Assembly (NCBI GenBank): GCA_023457495.1
Contig: JAEWLQ010000059.1
Coordinates: forward strand, 62,001 to 126,000
Source: Pseudomonadota bacterium
GTDB taxonomy: Bacteria; Pseudomonadota; Gammaproteobacteria; Steroidobacterales; Steroidobacteraceae
Direction of reading: 5' to 3'
DNA: 64,000 nt
Part shown: positions 26,804-35,307 of the stretch, one piece after another
How positions within the stretch are numbered: position 1 is the stretch's first letter
Layout of the letters: each line of letters starts with the position of its first letter
Position numbers and translations under genes: made by a program
The notes under the pieces: model-generated
Database searches by the model: none
What the model was told of the DNA's origin: nothing
Seen by the model: only the letters and a program-made list of their open reading frames with translations

Positions 26804-29548
26804 ATGAAGAATCAGATGAGCCTGGTCATTGCCGCGTTGCTGCTTGCGTCGTGCGGAGGCGGAGGAAGCGGCGGCGACGATGCCAATCCACCGGCTCCTC
26901 CAGCTCCTCCGCCGCCGCCCGCGGACACGACGGCGCCGCAGACGATCATCGACGTTGCGCCCGCCGCCGTCGTCTATACGAACTCCGTGACGCTGACGTT
27001 CTCCGCCGACGAAGGCGGCGTGACCTTCGAGGGCAGTCTCGACGATGCCGCGTTCGCCGCGGTCACCAGTCCCGTCACGCTGAGTTCGCTCGCCGACGGC
27101 GATCACGCCTGGCGAGTACGCGCGCGCGACGCGGCTGGAAATACCGACGCGACGCCCGCCGTCGCGCAGTGGACGGTGCGCGCTGGCCCGCCCGACACGA
27201 CCCTCGACATCTCGCCCGATGCGGCCACCGCGGCATCGACCGCGCGCTTCGCGTTTTCGTCCAACAAGCCGAATTCCACCTTCGAGGCCAGCGTCGACGG
27301 CGGCGCCTTCGCCGCTGCGCAGAGCCCGCTGGACCTCACGGGACTCGCCGTGGGCACGCACCACTTTTCGGTTCGCGCCATCGACGAGATGGGCCAGGTC
27401 GACGCCAGCCCCGCGACATTTACCTGGGTCGTCGACGTGACAGCGCCGACGGCGAGCATCCAGTTCCCGACGCCGCTGTCATACACCGACGCCGCGACAA
27501 TCACGGTGCGCGGCACCGCGAGCGATGCGCACGGCGTGGACACGGTGAGCGTGAACGGCGTCGCCGCGACGAGCCTCGACGGCTTCGAGAACTGGCGCGC
27601 CAACGTGCCGCTGTCCGCCGTCACGACCACGCTCACCGTGAGCGTGACCGATGCCGCCGGCAACACCACGGCGCATGCGGACACGGCCACCGTGATCAAT
27701 CGCGGTCCGTCACTGATCTATCTAGTCGACCTGGCATTCGATCCGAATGGCAACCAGGTGATCGCGCTGGATAATCGCGCCAACGCGATCCACGGCTACC
27801 GCGCCACCGATGGCGTGGGACGACTGATCTCGGCGGGCCCCTCGCCCGGCGCCATGCGCGGACAGTCCGCCCCCACCGCCCTCGTCGTCGACGCCCTGAA
27901 CAATCGCGCGCTGTTCGTCGATTACATCATCGATTCGTTGGTGGCCGCCGATCTCGCGACCGGCGTCCGCACCATCGTCTCGCCGACGGCGGGCCAGGGC
28001 AGCGCGACGACGCTCGCGGTGGCCAACGACCTCGCCTACGACCCGGTCAACGATCGCGCCTTCGCCTCGAACGTCATCTGCGCCTGCATCATCGGGATGG
28101 ATTTGGCGACCGGCGCGCGCTCCATCGTGGCGAGCGCGTCGGTCGGAACCGGCGCCTACCCGGCAAGCGCGAACGGACTGGTTTACGACGACTTCACGAC
28201 GCCCGGCGCGCCCCGGCTCCTCACCGTCAACTTTGGCATGCCCGGATCGAACGCCATCGTCGCGATCGACGTGGCCACGGGCAATCGCAGCATTCTCTCC
28301 TCGCAGGCGCTCGCCATCGGCACGGGTCCGGCGATGCACGGCGGAATGGGGCTCGCGATCGATCCGCAACGCGATCGGCTGCTGATCGCCGACAACTCGG
28401 TGCCCGGCGTGATCGCGGTCGATCTCGCGAGCGGCAATCGCAGCATAGTGATGGGCCAACACGACGGCTCGGGCCCCGCGTTCTATCCAGGCACGTCGAT
28501 CGCCTACGACGCGGCCGCCAACCGGCTGTACACCGGGCAGGTGATGCCGGACGACATCCTGGCGATCGACCTCGACTCGCTCGAACGCACGGCGTTCATT
28601 CATTCGCACGTCGGCACCGGGCCGGAACCCAACCTGGTCGACGCAATCGTCCTCGAGCAACCAGGCGGTGTACCGGCTTCGCTGGTGTATTCGGAGCAGC
28701 AGCCGGGCGGACTGTACCGCCTCGACCTCAAGACTGGCGCGCGATCGGTGGTCGCGGATGCGTCCACCGGCACCGGCCCCGCGCTCGCGGGAGTCGAAGA
28801 CTTCGTGCTCGACACCCGACCCTCCGCCGGCGCCCACAAGGCGTTGGCGCTGGTCGGAACGCCCGGCTATCTACTGCTGTCCGTCGACCTCGTCACGGGC
28901 GACCGCACACCCATCGCGGATCTCGGCGCGGCGCCGGCCGTGATCGAACCGCGTCACCTCAGGCTCGATGCGCCCAACAATCGCGTGCTGTTCATCGATG
29001 GCGACCGCGACGGTGACGGCGACGCGTTGTACGCCGTCGATCTCGACAGCGGCGTGCGCACCGTGATCTCGAGCGCCAGTGTCGGGGGCGGTTACGCGGT
29101 CGGATACTTCTCGGACTTCGTGCTGGAGCCGGCCGTGAATCCCACGCGGGCACTGGTCTCGGACGAGACCGCGCAAGGCTTCGTCGCCGTGGATCTCGGC
29201 ACCGGCCATCGGACCCTGTTCGCCGACATGTTCAGCGCCGGTTTTCAGATCCAGACCAACAGGCCGGGCCCGATCTACCTGGATACGCCGCGCTCGCGGC
29301 TGATCGGCATCAATCGCGGCTCTCCGGGCAATCTCTATTCGCTGGACCTGAACACGACCGTGCAGAGGCTGCTGTCCGGACCGGCCTTGGGCTCTTCCGA
29401 GACGCGTGGCGTTGGCCCATCGATCGAGGCGCCCGTCGGACTCGCCGTCGATGCCGACCGGCAGGTGGTTTACGTGACGGAGATCGCCAGCGGCTCGCTG
29501 ATCGCGATCGACCTGGTGTCCGGCGACCGCGTGATCATTGCCGACTGA
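26804..29548 (+). CDS. Large lipoprotein with Ig-like domains and a beta-propeller
   Basis: 914 residues. The lipobox LLASC places the lipid cysteine at residue 17, followed by a Gly and then Pro-rich linker to ~45. Three Ig/FN3-like domains (~45-305) carry the Bap/cadherin-type ends VRARDAAGN, VRAIDEMGQ and VSVTDAAGN. Residues ~310-914 are a series of repeats of the form (V/L)DLATGxRxIVS followed by GTGP and (L/F)VxD, which predicts one or two beta-propellers of the NHL/SMP-30 type. Probably a surface lipoprotein with binding or scaffold function; no active-site motif is recognised. Confidence 0.85.
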   Translation: MKNQMSLVIAALLLASCGGGGSGGDDANPPAPPAPPPPPADTTAPQTIIDVAPAAVVYTNSVTLTFSADEGGVTFEGSLDDAAFAAVTSPVTLSSLADGDHAWRVRARDAAGNTDATPAVAQWTVRAGPPDTTLDISPDAATAASTARFAFSSNKPNSTFEASVDGGAFAAAQSPLDLTGLAVGTHHFSVRAIDEMGQVDASPATFTWVVDVTAPTASIQFPTPLSYTDAATITVRGTASDAHGVDTVSVNGVAATSLDGFENWRANVPLSAVTTTLTVSVTDAAGNTTAHADTATVINRGPSLIYLVDLAFDPNGNQVIALDNRANAIHGYRATDGVGRLISAGPSPGAMRGQSAPTALVVDALNNRALFVDYIIDSLVAADLATGVRTIVSPTAGQGSATTLAVANDLAYDPVNDRAFASNVICACIIGMDLATGARSIVASASVGTGAYPASANGLVYDDFTTPGAPRLLTVNFGMPGSNAIVAIDVATGNRSILSSQALAIGTGPAMHGGMGLAIDPQRDRLLIADNSVPGVIAVDLASGNRSIVMGQHDGSGPAFYPGTSIAYDAAANRLYTGQVMPDDILAIDLDSLERTAFIHSHVGTGPEPNLVDAIVLEQPGGVPASLVYSEQQPGGLYRLDLKTGARSVVADASTGTGPALAGVEDFVLDTRPSAGAHKALALVGTPGYLLLSVDLVTGDRTPIADLGAAPAVIEPRHLRLDAPNNRVLFIDGDRDGDGDALYAVDLDSGVRTVISSASVGGGYAVGYFSDFVLEPAVNPTRALVSDETAQGFVAVDLGTGHRTLFADMFSAGFQIQTNRPGPIYLDTPRSRLIGINRGSPGNLYSLDLNTTVQRLLSGPALGSSETRGVGPSIEAPVGLAVDADRQVVYVTEIASGSLIAIDLVSGDRVIIAD

Positions 29549-29574
29549 TCAGCCCTACTGATCAGCCCAACCGA

Positions 29575-30210
29575 TCAGCGATGTTCGCCGAACCGGCCCG
29601 ACTCGAGGAACTGTCCCACCTGGGTCGCGACGGCGGACGACGCCAGCATGCCCATGTGGCTCACGGGCAGAGTCATGTGGGCCGTGTGGCCGGGTAGTTT
29701 GGTCTCGCTGACGCCGATGGTGCCGTCGCAGTCCTCGTCGAAGCGCGCGAAGAACCGCCCGAGGCCCATGGGACGCGTGCCGGCGATGAGTCCGAGCTCG
29801 CGCTCGCAGCGCCACTCCCGCGTGCACGGCGTCACCAGTTCATCCGCGACCAGCCGGCCGATCATCGACGACAGTACGGGCAGATGCCCGACACGCTCGG
29901 CGGTTCGGCTCTTGACGGTGGGTGAGCCCAGCATCACGACTCGCCCGGGCGGCGCGGGCAGGCCCTTTTCGAAGTAGCGGTACAGGACGAGCCCGCCGAG
30001 GCTGTGTCCGACGAAGTGCACGCGGTCCGCCTCGAGGCGACTGACGAACTCCCGCAACATCCCGACGACCAGGTCCATCGACCCGCCGACGGTCGAGTAG
30101 GTAAAGCTGTGGCACTCAAAGCCATTCTGCGTCGCGAGCCGCCGGCGCATGAGCACCGACTCCATCCCCGTGAGCCACAGGCCATGAACGAATACCGCGG
30201 CGGTTTTCAC
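29575..30210 (-). CDS. Alpha/beta hydrolase (small lipase-like)
   Basis: 211 residues from GTG 30210, starting MKTAAVFVHGLWLTG. The nucleophile elbow is GHSLGG, and the catalytic His is probably in LPVSHMGML near the C-terminus. An upstream in-frame ATG at 30240 would add ten residues (MGTGLSKTAC), but these codons come from the repeated 42-bp element, so I prefer the GTG; neither start has a good ribosome site. Expected to hydrolyse esters or related bonds; substrate unknown. It lies downstream of aspS on the same strand. Confidence 0.85.
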   Translation of the reverse strand: MKTAAVFVHGLWLTGMESVLMRRRLATQNGFECHSFTYSTVGGSMDLVVGMLREFVSRLEADRVHFVGHSLGGLVLYRYFEKGLPAPPGRVVMLGSPTVKSRTAERVGHLPVLSSMIGRLVADELVTPCTREWRCERELGLIAGTRPMGLGRFFARFDEDCDGTIGVSETKLPGHTAHMTLPVSHMGMLASSAVATQVGQFLESGRFGEHR

Positions 30211-30226
30211 ACAGGCAGTTTTACTC

Positions 30227-30268
30227 AGGCCTGTCCCCATTTGCTAGGAAATGAGGAATGTCCCCATT
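30227..30268 (-). repeat. 42-bp stop-codon-associated element, copy 2 (after aspS)
   Basis: Begins inside the aspS stop codon (TAATGGGGACATT) and reads CCTCATTT, CCTAGC, AAATGGGG, then ACAGGCCT. The stem CCTCATTT/AAATGGGG differs from copies 3 and 4 (CCTCGTTT/AAACGGGG) by a matched change in both arms (G-C to A-T), which keeps the pairing. Confidence 0.88.
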
Positions 30269-32039
30269 AAGTCGGGGGTGGAGTTCTTACACGCACGTGC
30301 AGCTCGCGCAGCTGCTTCTCGCCAATTTCCGTCGGCGCGTCGGTCATAATGTCCGCGGCGGTCTGGGTCTTGGGGAACGCGATGACGTCGCGGATGCTGT
30401 CGGTGCCGGCCATGTGCATGACGAGGCGGTCGAGGCCGAACGCGATGCCGCCGTGCGGCGGCGCGCCGAACTTGAGCGCGTCGAGCAGGAAGCCGAACTT
30501 GAGCTTCGCCTCGGCCGCGTCGATGCCTAACAACTCGAACACCGCCGACTGCATGTCCTGGCGGTAGATACGCACCGAGCCGCCGGCGATCTCGCTGCCG
30601 TTGAGCACGAGGTCGTAGGCTTTCGCGAGCGACTTGTCGGGCGCGGCTTTCAGCGCCTCGATATCGTCCGTCACCGGCGAGGTGAACGGGTGATGCATGG
30701 CCACCCAGCGCTTCTCCTCCGGATCCCACTCGAACATCGGAAAGTCGATGACCCAGAGCGGCTTCCAGCCTTCGGCCGTGAGCTTCTGGTCGGTGCCGAC
30801 CTTGAGGCGCAGCGCGCCGAGCGCGTCGTTGACCACCTTCGCGCTGTCCGCGCCGAAGAAGATCAGGTCGTTGTCCTGCGCACCGGTGCGCTCGAGGATG
30901 CCTTTCACGGCCTCGTCGCTCAGGAATTTCACGATCGGCGACTGCAGGCCTTCCTTGCCCTTCGCGCGCTCGTTGACCTTGATGTACGCGAGACCCTTCG
31001 CGCCATACCGCGCGACGTACGCGGTGTAATCATCGATCTGCGAGCGCGGCATCGCGCCGCCGCCCGGAACGCGTAATGCCGCAACCCGACCCTTCGGATC
31101 CTTTGCCGGCGCGGCGAACACCTTGAAGTCGCAGGTCACGACCAGGTCCGCGACGTCCACGAGCTCGAGCGGGTTGCGCAGGTCGGGCTTGTCGGAGCCG
31201 TAGCGACGCATGGCTTCCGCGAAGCTCATGCGCGGGAACGGGTTCGCGAGGTCCGCATCGATCGCGTCCTTGAAGATGTGACGCGTCAGCGCTTCCATCA
31301 TCTGCATGATCTGTTCCTGCGAGAGGAACGAGGTCTCGATGTCGAGCTGCGTGAACTCCGGCTGGCGCTCGGCGCGCAGATCCTCGTCGCGGAAGCACTT
31401 GACGATCTGGTAGTAGCGGTCGAAGCCCGCGACCATGAGCAACTGCTTGAAGATCTGCGGCGACTGCGGCAACGCGAAGAACTTGCCGGCGTGCGTGCGC
31501 GACGGAACCAGGTAGTCACGCGCGCCTTCGGGCGTGGCCTTGCCGAGCACCGGCGTTTCGATGTCGACGAAACCCTGGTCGTCTAGGTACCGGCGCATCG
31601 CCCGCGTGATCTTGTGACGCAGGCGCAGGCGGCGCGACATGTCGTCGCGGCGCAGGTCGATGTAGCGGTACTTGAGGCGGACCTCCTCGCTCACGTGCTC
31701 GTCGAGCTGGAACGGCAGCGGCTCGGACTTGTTGAGCGTCGTCAACTCGCGCGCCAGCAGTTCGACCTTGCCGGAGGCGAGGTTGGCGTTGGCCGTGCCG
31801 GCCGGGCGCTCGCGCACCAGGCCGCGAACCTGCACCACGAACTCATTTCTCAGTTTTTCGGCTTCGGCGAACTGAGCCTTGTCGTCCGGGTCTATGACGA
31901 TCTGCAGGAGGCCCTCACGGTCGCGCAGGTCGACGAAAATGACCCCGCCATGATCGCGGCGGCGATGGACCCAGCCGGCAACCGTAACCTCTTGACCGAC
32001 CAGCTTTTCATTGACCTGGCCGCAGTAATGGGAACGCAT
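30267..32039 (-). CDS. aspS: Aspartyl-tRNA synthetase
   Basis: 590 residues. The N-terminal OB fold (VTVAGWVHRRRDHGGVIFVDLRDREG) binds the anticodon. Class II motif 2 is in FRDEDLRAERQPEFTQLD, a GAD insertion domain occupies ~280-430, and motif 3 is GIAFGLDRLVM. It charges tRNA-Asp; whether it also charges tRNA-Asn cannot be decided here. The start is fixed by MRSHYCGQVN. Divergent from dsbA with a 181-bp shared upstream region. Confidence 0.97.
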   Translation of the reverse strand: MRSHYCGQVNEKLVGQEVTVAGWVHRRRDHGGVIFVDLRDREGLLQIVIDPDDKAQFAEAEKLRNEFVVQVRGLVRERPAGTANANLASGKVELLARELTTLNKSEPLPFQLDEHVSEEVRLKYRYIDLRRDDMSRRLRLRHKITRAMRRYLDDQGFVDIETPVLGKATPEGARDYLVPSRTHAGKFFALPQSPQIFKQLLMVAGFDRYYQIVKCFRDEDLRAERQPEFTQLDIETSFLSQEQIMQMMEALTRHIFKDAIDADLANPFPRMSFAEAMRRYGSDKPDLRNPLELVDVADLVVTCDFKVFAAPAKDPKGRVAALRVPGGGAMPRSQIDDYTAYVARYGAKGLAYIKVNERAKGKEGLQSPIVKFLSDEAVKGILERTGAQDNDLIFFGADSAKVVNDALGALRLKVGTDQKLTAEGWKPLWVIDFPMFEWDPEEKRWVAMHHPFTSPVTDDIEALKAAPDKSLAKAYDLVLNGSEIAGGSVRIYRQDMQSAVFELLGIDAAEAKLKFGFLLDALKFGAPPHGGIAFGLDRLVMHMAGTDSIRDVIAFPKTQTAADIMTDAPTEIGEKQLRELHVRVRTPPPT

Positions 32040-32220
32040 GGAAACCCGCCTGGAAATACGAGATGGCAGTAAAGAAAGGGCCGCGATGTTACCGGTTCAG
32101 GCAGGACTCAGGAAAGCCGAACTATTGTCAGCCCATGCATCCTTCCAACCCCGCAATCGGACAGGCAGACTTCGCCCGGATCCCGGTAACCCCTCCCTGG
32201 CACCACTCAACAAGGTACCT

Positions 32221-32916
32221 ATGACACGCATCCTTCTTGGCCTCGCCGCCCTGGTTCTCGCAGCGCAAACTCACGCCGCCGACTGGCAGGCCGGCAAGCA
32301 CTTCACAGTGCTGTCGCAGGCGCAACGCACGAACGTTCCGGCCGGCAAGGTCGAGGTCATGGAGGTGTTTTCGTACGGCTGCCCGGCCTGCGACAACTTC
32401 GTGCCGCACATGAAGCGGATCAAGGCCGCGCTGCCGCCGAACGCGCAGGTCGTCTATCTGCACGCGTCCTGGAACAAGGCGGAGGCCTGGCCGCTGTTCC
32501 AGCGCGCCTTCATCACCGCGCAATCGCTGGGCGTCGCGGAGAAGGCTCACGAACAGATGTTCAAGGCCATCTGGCAGACCGGTGAGCTCGGCGTCGTGGA
32601 TCGCTCGACCGGGCGACTCAAGACCAAGCTGCCGACCATCGAGGATGTCGCGCGGTTTTATGAGAAGACGACCGGCGTGAAGGCCGCGGACTTCGTGACC
32701 GCATCGAAGTCCTTCGGCGTCGACATGAAGGTCCGGCAATCCGACGCGCAGATCCTGGCGATGCGCATCACCGGCACGCCCTCGATCGTGGTGAACGGCA
32801 AGTACGTGCTGATCACGGAGAACCTGCCGTCCATCGAGGATTACATCTCGGTGGTCAATTTTCTCGTCGCGAAGGAAAGCAAACCCGCCGCCCCCGCCCC
32901 CGCGAAGAAGCCCTGA
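32221..32916 (+). CDS. dsbA: Thiol:disulfide interchange protein DsbA
   Basis: 231 residues with a Sec signal peptide ending THAAD. The thioredoxin-fold active site is CPAC at residues 54-57 (FSYGCPACDNF), and the cis-proline loop is TGTPS. A helical insertion separates the two halves, as in DsbA. It introduces disulfides into exported proteins. ATG 32221 is chosen because it starts the signal peptide; a longer frame upstream is non-homologous. The C-terminus ends in a short Pro/Ala/Lys tail. The stop is followed 4 nt later by a 42-bp element. Confidence 0.95.
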   Translation: MTRILLGLAALVLAAQTHAADWQAGKHFTVLSQAQRTNVPAGKVEVMEVFSYGCPACDNFVPHMKRIKAALPPNAQVVYLHASWNKAEAWPLFQRAFITAQSLGVAEKAHEQMFKAIWQTGELGVVDRSTGRLKTKLPTIEDVARFYEKTTGVKAADFVTASKSFGVDMKVRQSDAQILAMRITGTPSIVVNGKYVLITENLPSIEDYISVVNFLVAKESKPAAPAPAKKP

Positions 32917-32920
32917 GGGA

Positions 32921-32962
32921 AATGGGGACATTCCTCGTTTTCTAGCAAACGGGGACAGACCT
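32921..32962 (+). repeat. 42-bp stop-codon-associated element, copy 3 (after dsbA)
   Basis: AATGGGGACATT, then CCTCGTTT, TCTAGC, AAACGGGG, ACAGACCT, starting 4 nt after the dsbA stop. Two possible hairpins: AATG-GGGA-CATT and the 8-bp CCTCGTTT/AAACGGGG stem (one T-G wobble). Same orientation relative to its gene as copies 1, 2 and 4. Confidence 0.88.
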
Positions 32963-32966
32963 CGGG

Positions 32967-33264
32967 GGCTCGATGAGTCCCGGCGATTTTGCGTCAGCGT
33001 GGACGGCATGGCCGGAGCCCATGCGATGGGGTGTCGCTCCCGCGGCGCACTCCAGTTGTTGGGTGCGCCAGATTTTTAGTCCGCCGGCCGTGGGGGCGAG
33101 TTATCTGTCTCTGCCATTCTGGGAGGGCGCCTAACGCGGGCTGAGGGAGCCGTTTGCCGGCTCGGTGCCTTGCGCGAACGTCGGATGCGCCGCGTACGCG
33201 AAGCCCCATCGCATGTGCACCGTCCATGCCGTGCAATGTTTCCGGGGCCGGGACTCATCGAGCC
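32967..33264 (+). repeat. ~195-bp-core structured repeat, copy A (downstream of dsbA)
   Basis: The core, 33020-33215 (196 bp), is bounded by CATGCGATGGGG and its exact complement CCCCATCGCATG. Further out, ACGGCATGG/CCATGCCGT (33003, 33224) and an 18-bp pair at 32967-32985 and 33247-33264 extend the complementary ends to about 60 bp. Inside are the paired segments CGCGGCGCA/TGCGCCGCG (33041, 33186), a hairpin at 33044-33069 and a hairpin GAGCCG-TTTGC-CGGCTC at 33147-33163. The interior is closely similar to copies B, C and D. Confidence 0.85.
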
Positions 33265-33554
33265 TGCGCACGAGGACGCGGAGCCCTCGTCGCGCATGTT
33301 GGTGACGTGGAATGTCGGCCCGGATGGCTGGGAGCAAGATAAAGAGGCGGAAGAATCCCGCTCTACGCGAAGCATCTCGTGGCGGCCATCGTGATGCGCA
33401 CGCTCATTGCGATGACTAACTACGTCGAGCGCTGAGACTCTCCACGGATAGTGGAGACGCACCTCTTTCCCAACCAAACACGATGGTGCGCAATGTGCGG
33501 CGATCCTGCTTCGCTCGCGAGCAAACGTGCCGCGTCGTGGCCGAACCGCTACGC
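33265..33554. other. Spacer between repeat copies A and B
   Basis: 290 bp with no gene that I can support. The only structure seen is a 7-bp perfect hairpin at 33439-33457 (TCTCCAC-GGATA-GTGGAGA). It is not similar to the spacer of the second locus. Confidence 0.5.
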
Positions 33555-33864
33555 GCTTCGGTGAGTCTCTGAAGACGACTCGCGACGCCGGTTACTGGCA
33601 AGGACGGTGCACACGCGATGGGGCTTCGCGTACGCGGCGCATCCGGCGTTCGCGCAAGGCACAGAGCCGGCAAACGGCGCCCTCAGCCCGCGCTAGGCGC
33701 CCTCCCAGAATGGCAGAGACAGATAACCCGCCCGCACGGCCGGCGGACCACAAATCTGGCGCACCCAACAACTGGAGTGCGCCGCGGGAGCGACACCCCA
33801 TCGCGTGGGCGCCGGCCTTGCCACACGCAGCCCAGCAAAGTCGTCTTCAGGGACTCATCGAAGC
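33555..33864 (-). repeat. ~195-bp-core structured repeat, copy B (downstream of GS-like gene)
   Basis: Core 33612-33807 (196 bp), inverted relative to copy A. Its ends, CACGCGATGGGG and CCCCATCGCGTG, are complementary to each other but differ from those of A at a matched position. Outer arms TGGCAAGG (33596) / CCTTGCCA (33816) and, further out, GCTTCGGTGAGTC and a partner differing at two positions extend pairing to ~65 bp. Read from the glutamine-synthetase-like stop codon it has the same orientation as A has from dsbA. Confidence 0.85.
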
Positions 33865-33890
33865 TCTTACCGATACGACCCACGCCCCCC

Positions 33891-33932
33891 AGGTCTGTCC
33901 CCGTTTGCTAGGAAACGAGGAATGTCCCCATT
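33891..33932 (-). repeat. 42-bp stop-codon-associated element, copy 4 (after GS-like gene)
   Basis: Lies 10 nt after the stop codon of the glutamine-synthetase-like gene and reads on the minus strand AATGGGGACATT, CCTCGTTT, CCTAGC, AAACGGGG, ACAGACCT. It differs from copy 3 by one base in the loop. Copies 3 and 4 bracket repeats A and B. Confidence 0.88.
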
Positions 33933-33942
33933 AATTGCGCCA

Positions 33943-35307
33943 TCAACTGCGCAGATACCAGGTGTAGTCGAGTTCGCTGACTTCGGAGGAGAAGCGCGCA
34001 CATTCCTGGTTCTTGATGGCGAGGTAGATCTTCAGGAACTGCGGGCTTAGCGCGTCGGCCAGGAAATCCGAGCGTGCGGCGAGGTCGAGCGCTTCGCGCC
34101 AGGTCCGCGGCAGGGTTCGCTCTCGCACCTGCGCGTAGCCGTTGCCTTCGATCGGCGGTCCGGGATCGACTTGCTGCTCGATGCCCTGCGCCGCGCCCGC
34201 GAGCACGGTGGCGACGGCCAGGTACAAATTGGCATCGGCGCCGGCGATGCGATGTTCGACGTGCCGGGACAGCGGCGGCCCGGCGGGCACACGCAGGCTC
34301 ACCGTGCGGTTATTGATTCCCCAGATGGGCGCCACCGGCGCGTAACTCTCGCTGACGAAGCGGCGATACGAATTCGCGTTCGGCGCGAAGATGGCCATCG
34401 ATTCGGCCATCGTCGCGCGCATTCCGCCGATCGCATGCCGCAGCAGCGGCGTCCCCGCGGCGTCCTCGGCGGCGAACGCGTTGACGCCACGCGAATCATT
34501 CAGGCTCACATGCACGTGCAAGCCACTGCCGGCGCGCCCGGTAAAGGGCTTCGCCATGAAGCAGGCTATCAACCCGTGTTTCTGCGCGACTCCGCGCAGC
34601 AGCCGCTTAAACATGACGGCCTCATCCACCGCGCGCAGGACATCGTCGCGATGATGCAGCGTGATCTCGAACTGCCCGGGCGAGTACTCGGACATCAGCG
34701 TCTCTGCCGGCAAGCCCTGCGCGGCCGCGGCGCGATAGACTTCGTCGAACACCGGCGCGAGATCGTCGAGCCGCTGCAGGCTATAAGAATCTATCTTCTG
34801 CCGCTCGCCCGGACGGCCGCCGCCGGCGGTCACGAGGCGTCCGCCCGCCTCCTCCTTCAGTAGATAGAACTCGAGCTCGCAGGCGACCACCGGCGTGAAG
34901 CCCGCGCGTCGCAGCCGCTCACCGGCGCGCACCAGCGCATGGCGCGGATCGGCGGCCGCGGGCGCGCCCTGCCCGTCGAACATGGTGAGCATCAGCTGGC
35001 CCGTGGGCGCGGCGAGCCACGGCGCGCGTACCAGCGAGCCTGCGATCGGCCGCGCGGTCATGTCGGCATCGCCGGTGTCCCAGACGAGCCCGGACTCGTC
35101 GACATCCTGCCCCGTGATGTCGAGCCCGAGGATGGAGCCCGCGACCTGGCGGCCGGAATCGAAGATGCGCGCGAGCTCCTCGCGCCGCACGGACTTGCCG
35201 CGCATGACGCCCGAGGGATCCGTGATCATGATCTGCACGGCTTGAACATCGGGATGCGCCGCCAGAAACGCATCGAGCTCGTCCCGCCCCGCGAGAGCCG
35301 GCTTCAC
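33943..35307 (-). CDS. Glutamine synthetase family protein (gamma-glutamyl-amine ligase type)
   Basis: 454 residues from GTG 35307, whose first bases overlap the stop of the aminotransferase gene (GTGA). Family landmarks: the N-terminal ITDPSGVMRGKSV, CELEFYLL, GSGLHVHVSL, then NSYRRFVSESYAPVAPIWGINN and EHRIAGADANLYLA. This subgroup (PuuA-like) joins glutamate to amines such as putrescine rather than to ammonia. With the coupled aminotransferase it suggests a gamma-glutamylated polyamine or amine route; the specific amine is not determinable. Confidence 0.88.
   Translation of the reverse strand: MKPALAGRDELDAFLAAHPDVQAVQIMITDPSGVMRGKSVRREELARIFDSGRQVAGSILGLDITGQDVDESGLVWDTGDADMTARPIAGSLVRAPWLAAPTGQLMLTMFDGQGAPAAADPRHALVRAGERLRRAGFTPVVACELEFYLLKEEAGGRLVTAGGGRPGERQKIDSYSLQRLDDLAPVFDEVYRAAAAQGLPAETLMSEYSPGQFEITLHHRDDVLRAVDEAVMFKRLLRGVAQKHGLIACFMAKPFTGRAGSGLHVHVSLNDSRGVNAFAAEDAAGTPLLRHAIGGMRATMAESMAIFAPNANSYRRFVSESYAPVAPIWGINNRTVSLRVPAGPPLSRHVEHRIAGADANLYLAVATVLAGAAQGIEQQVDPGPPIEGNGYAQVRERTLPRTWREALDLAARSDFLADALSPQFLKIYLAIKNQECARFSSEVSELDYTWYLRS

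Noticed and set aside
33055..33140. GTTGGGT and GCCTAAC in repeat copy A resemble integron attC boxes (GTTRRRY / RYYYAAC).
   Set aside because: The GCCTAAC form is absent in copies B, C and D (GCCTAGC), the box order and spacing do not give a foldable attC with L boxes, and no integron integrase is in the window.
33003..33232. A retron msr-msd was considered because of the a1/a2-like complementary ends.
   Set aside because: No reverse transcriptase gene is present near any of the four copies.
33003..33823. Repeats A and B considered as the ends of one ordinary insertion sequence.
   Set aside because: No transposase frame lies between them, the second locus has an unrelated spacer, and each ~200-bp copy has its own paired ends.
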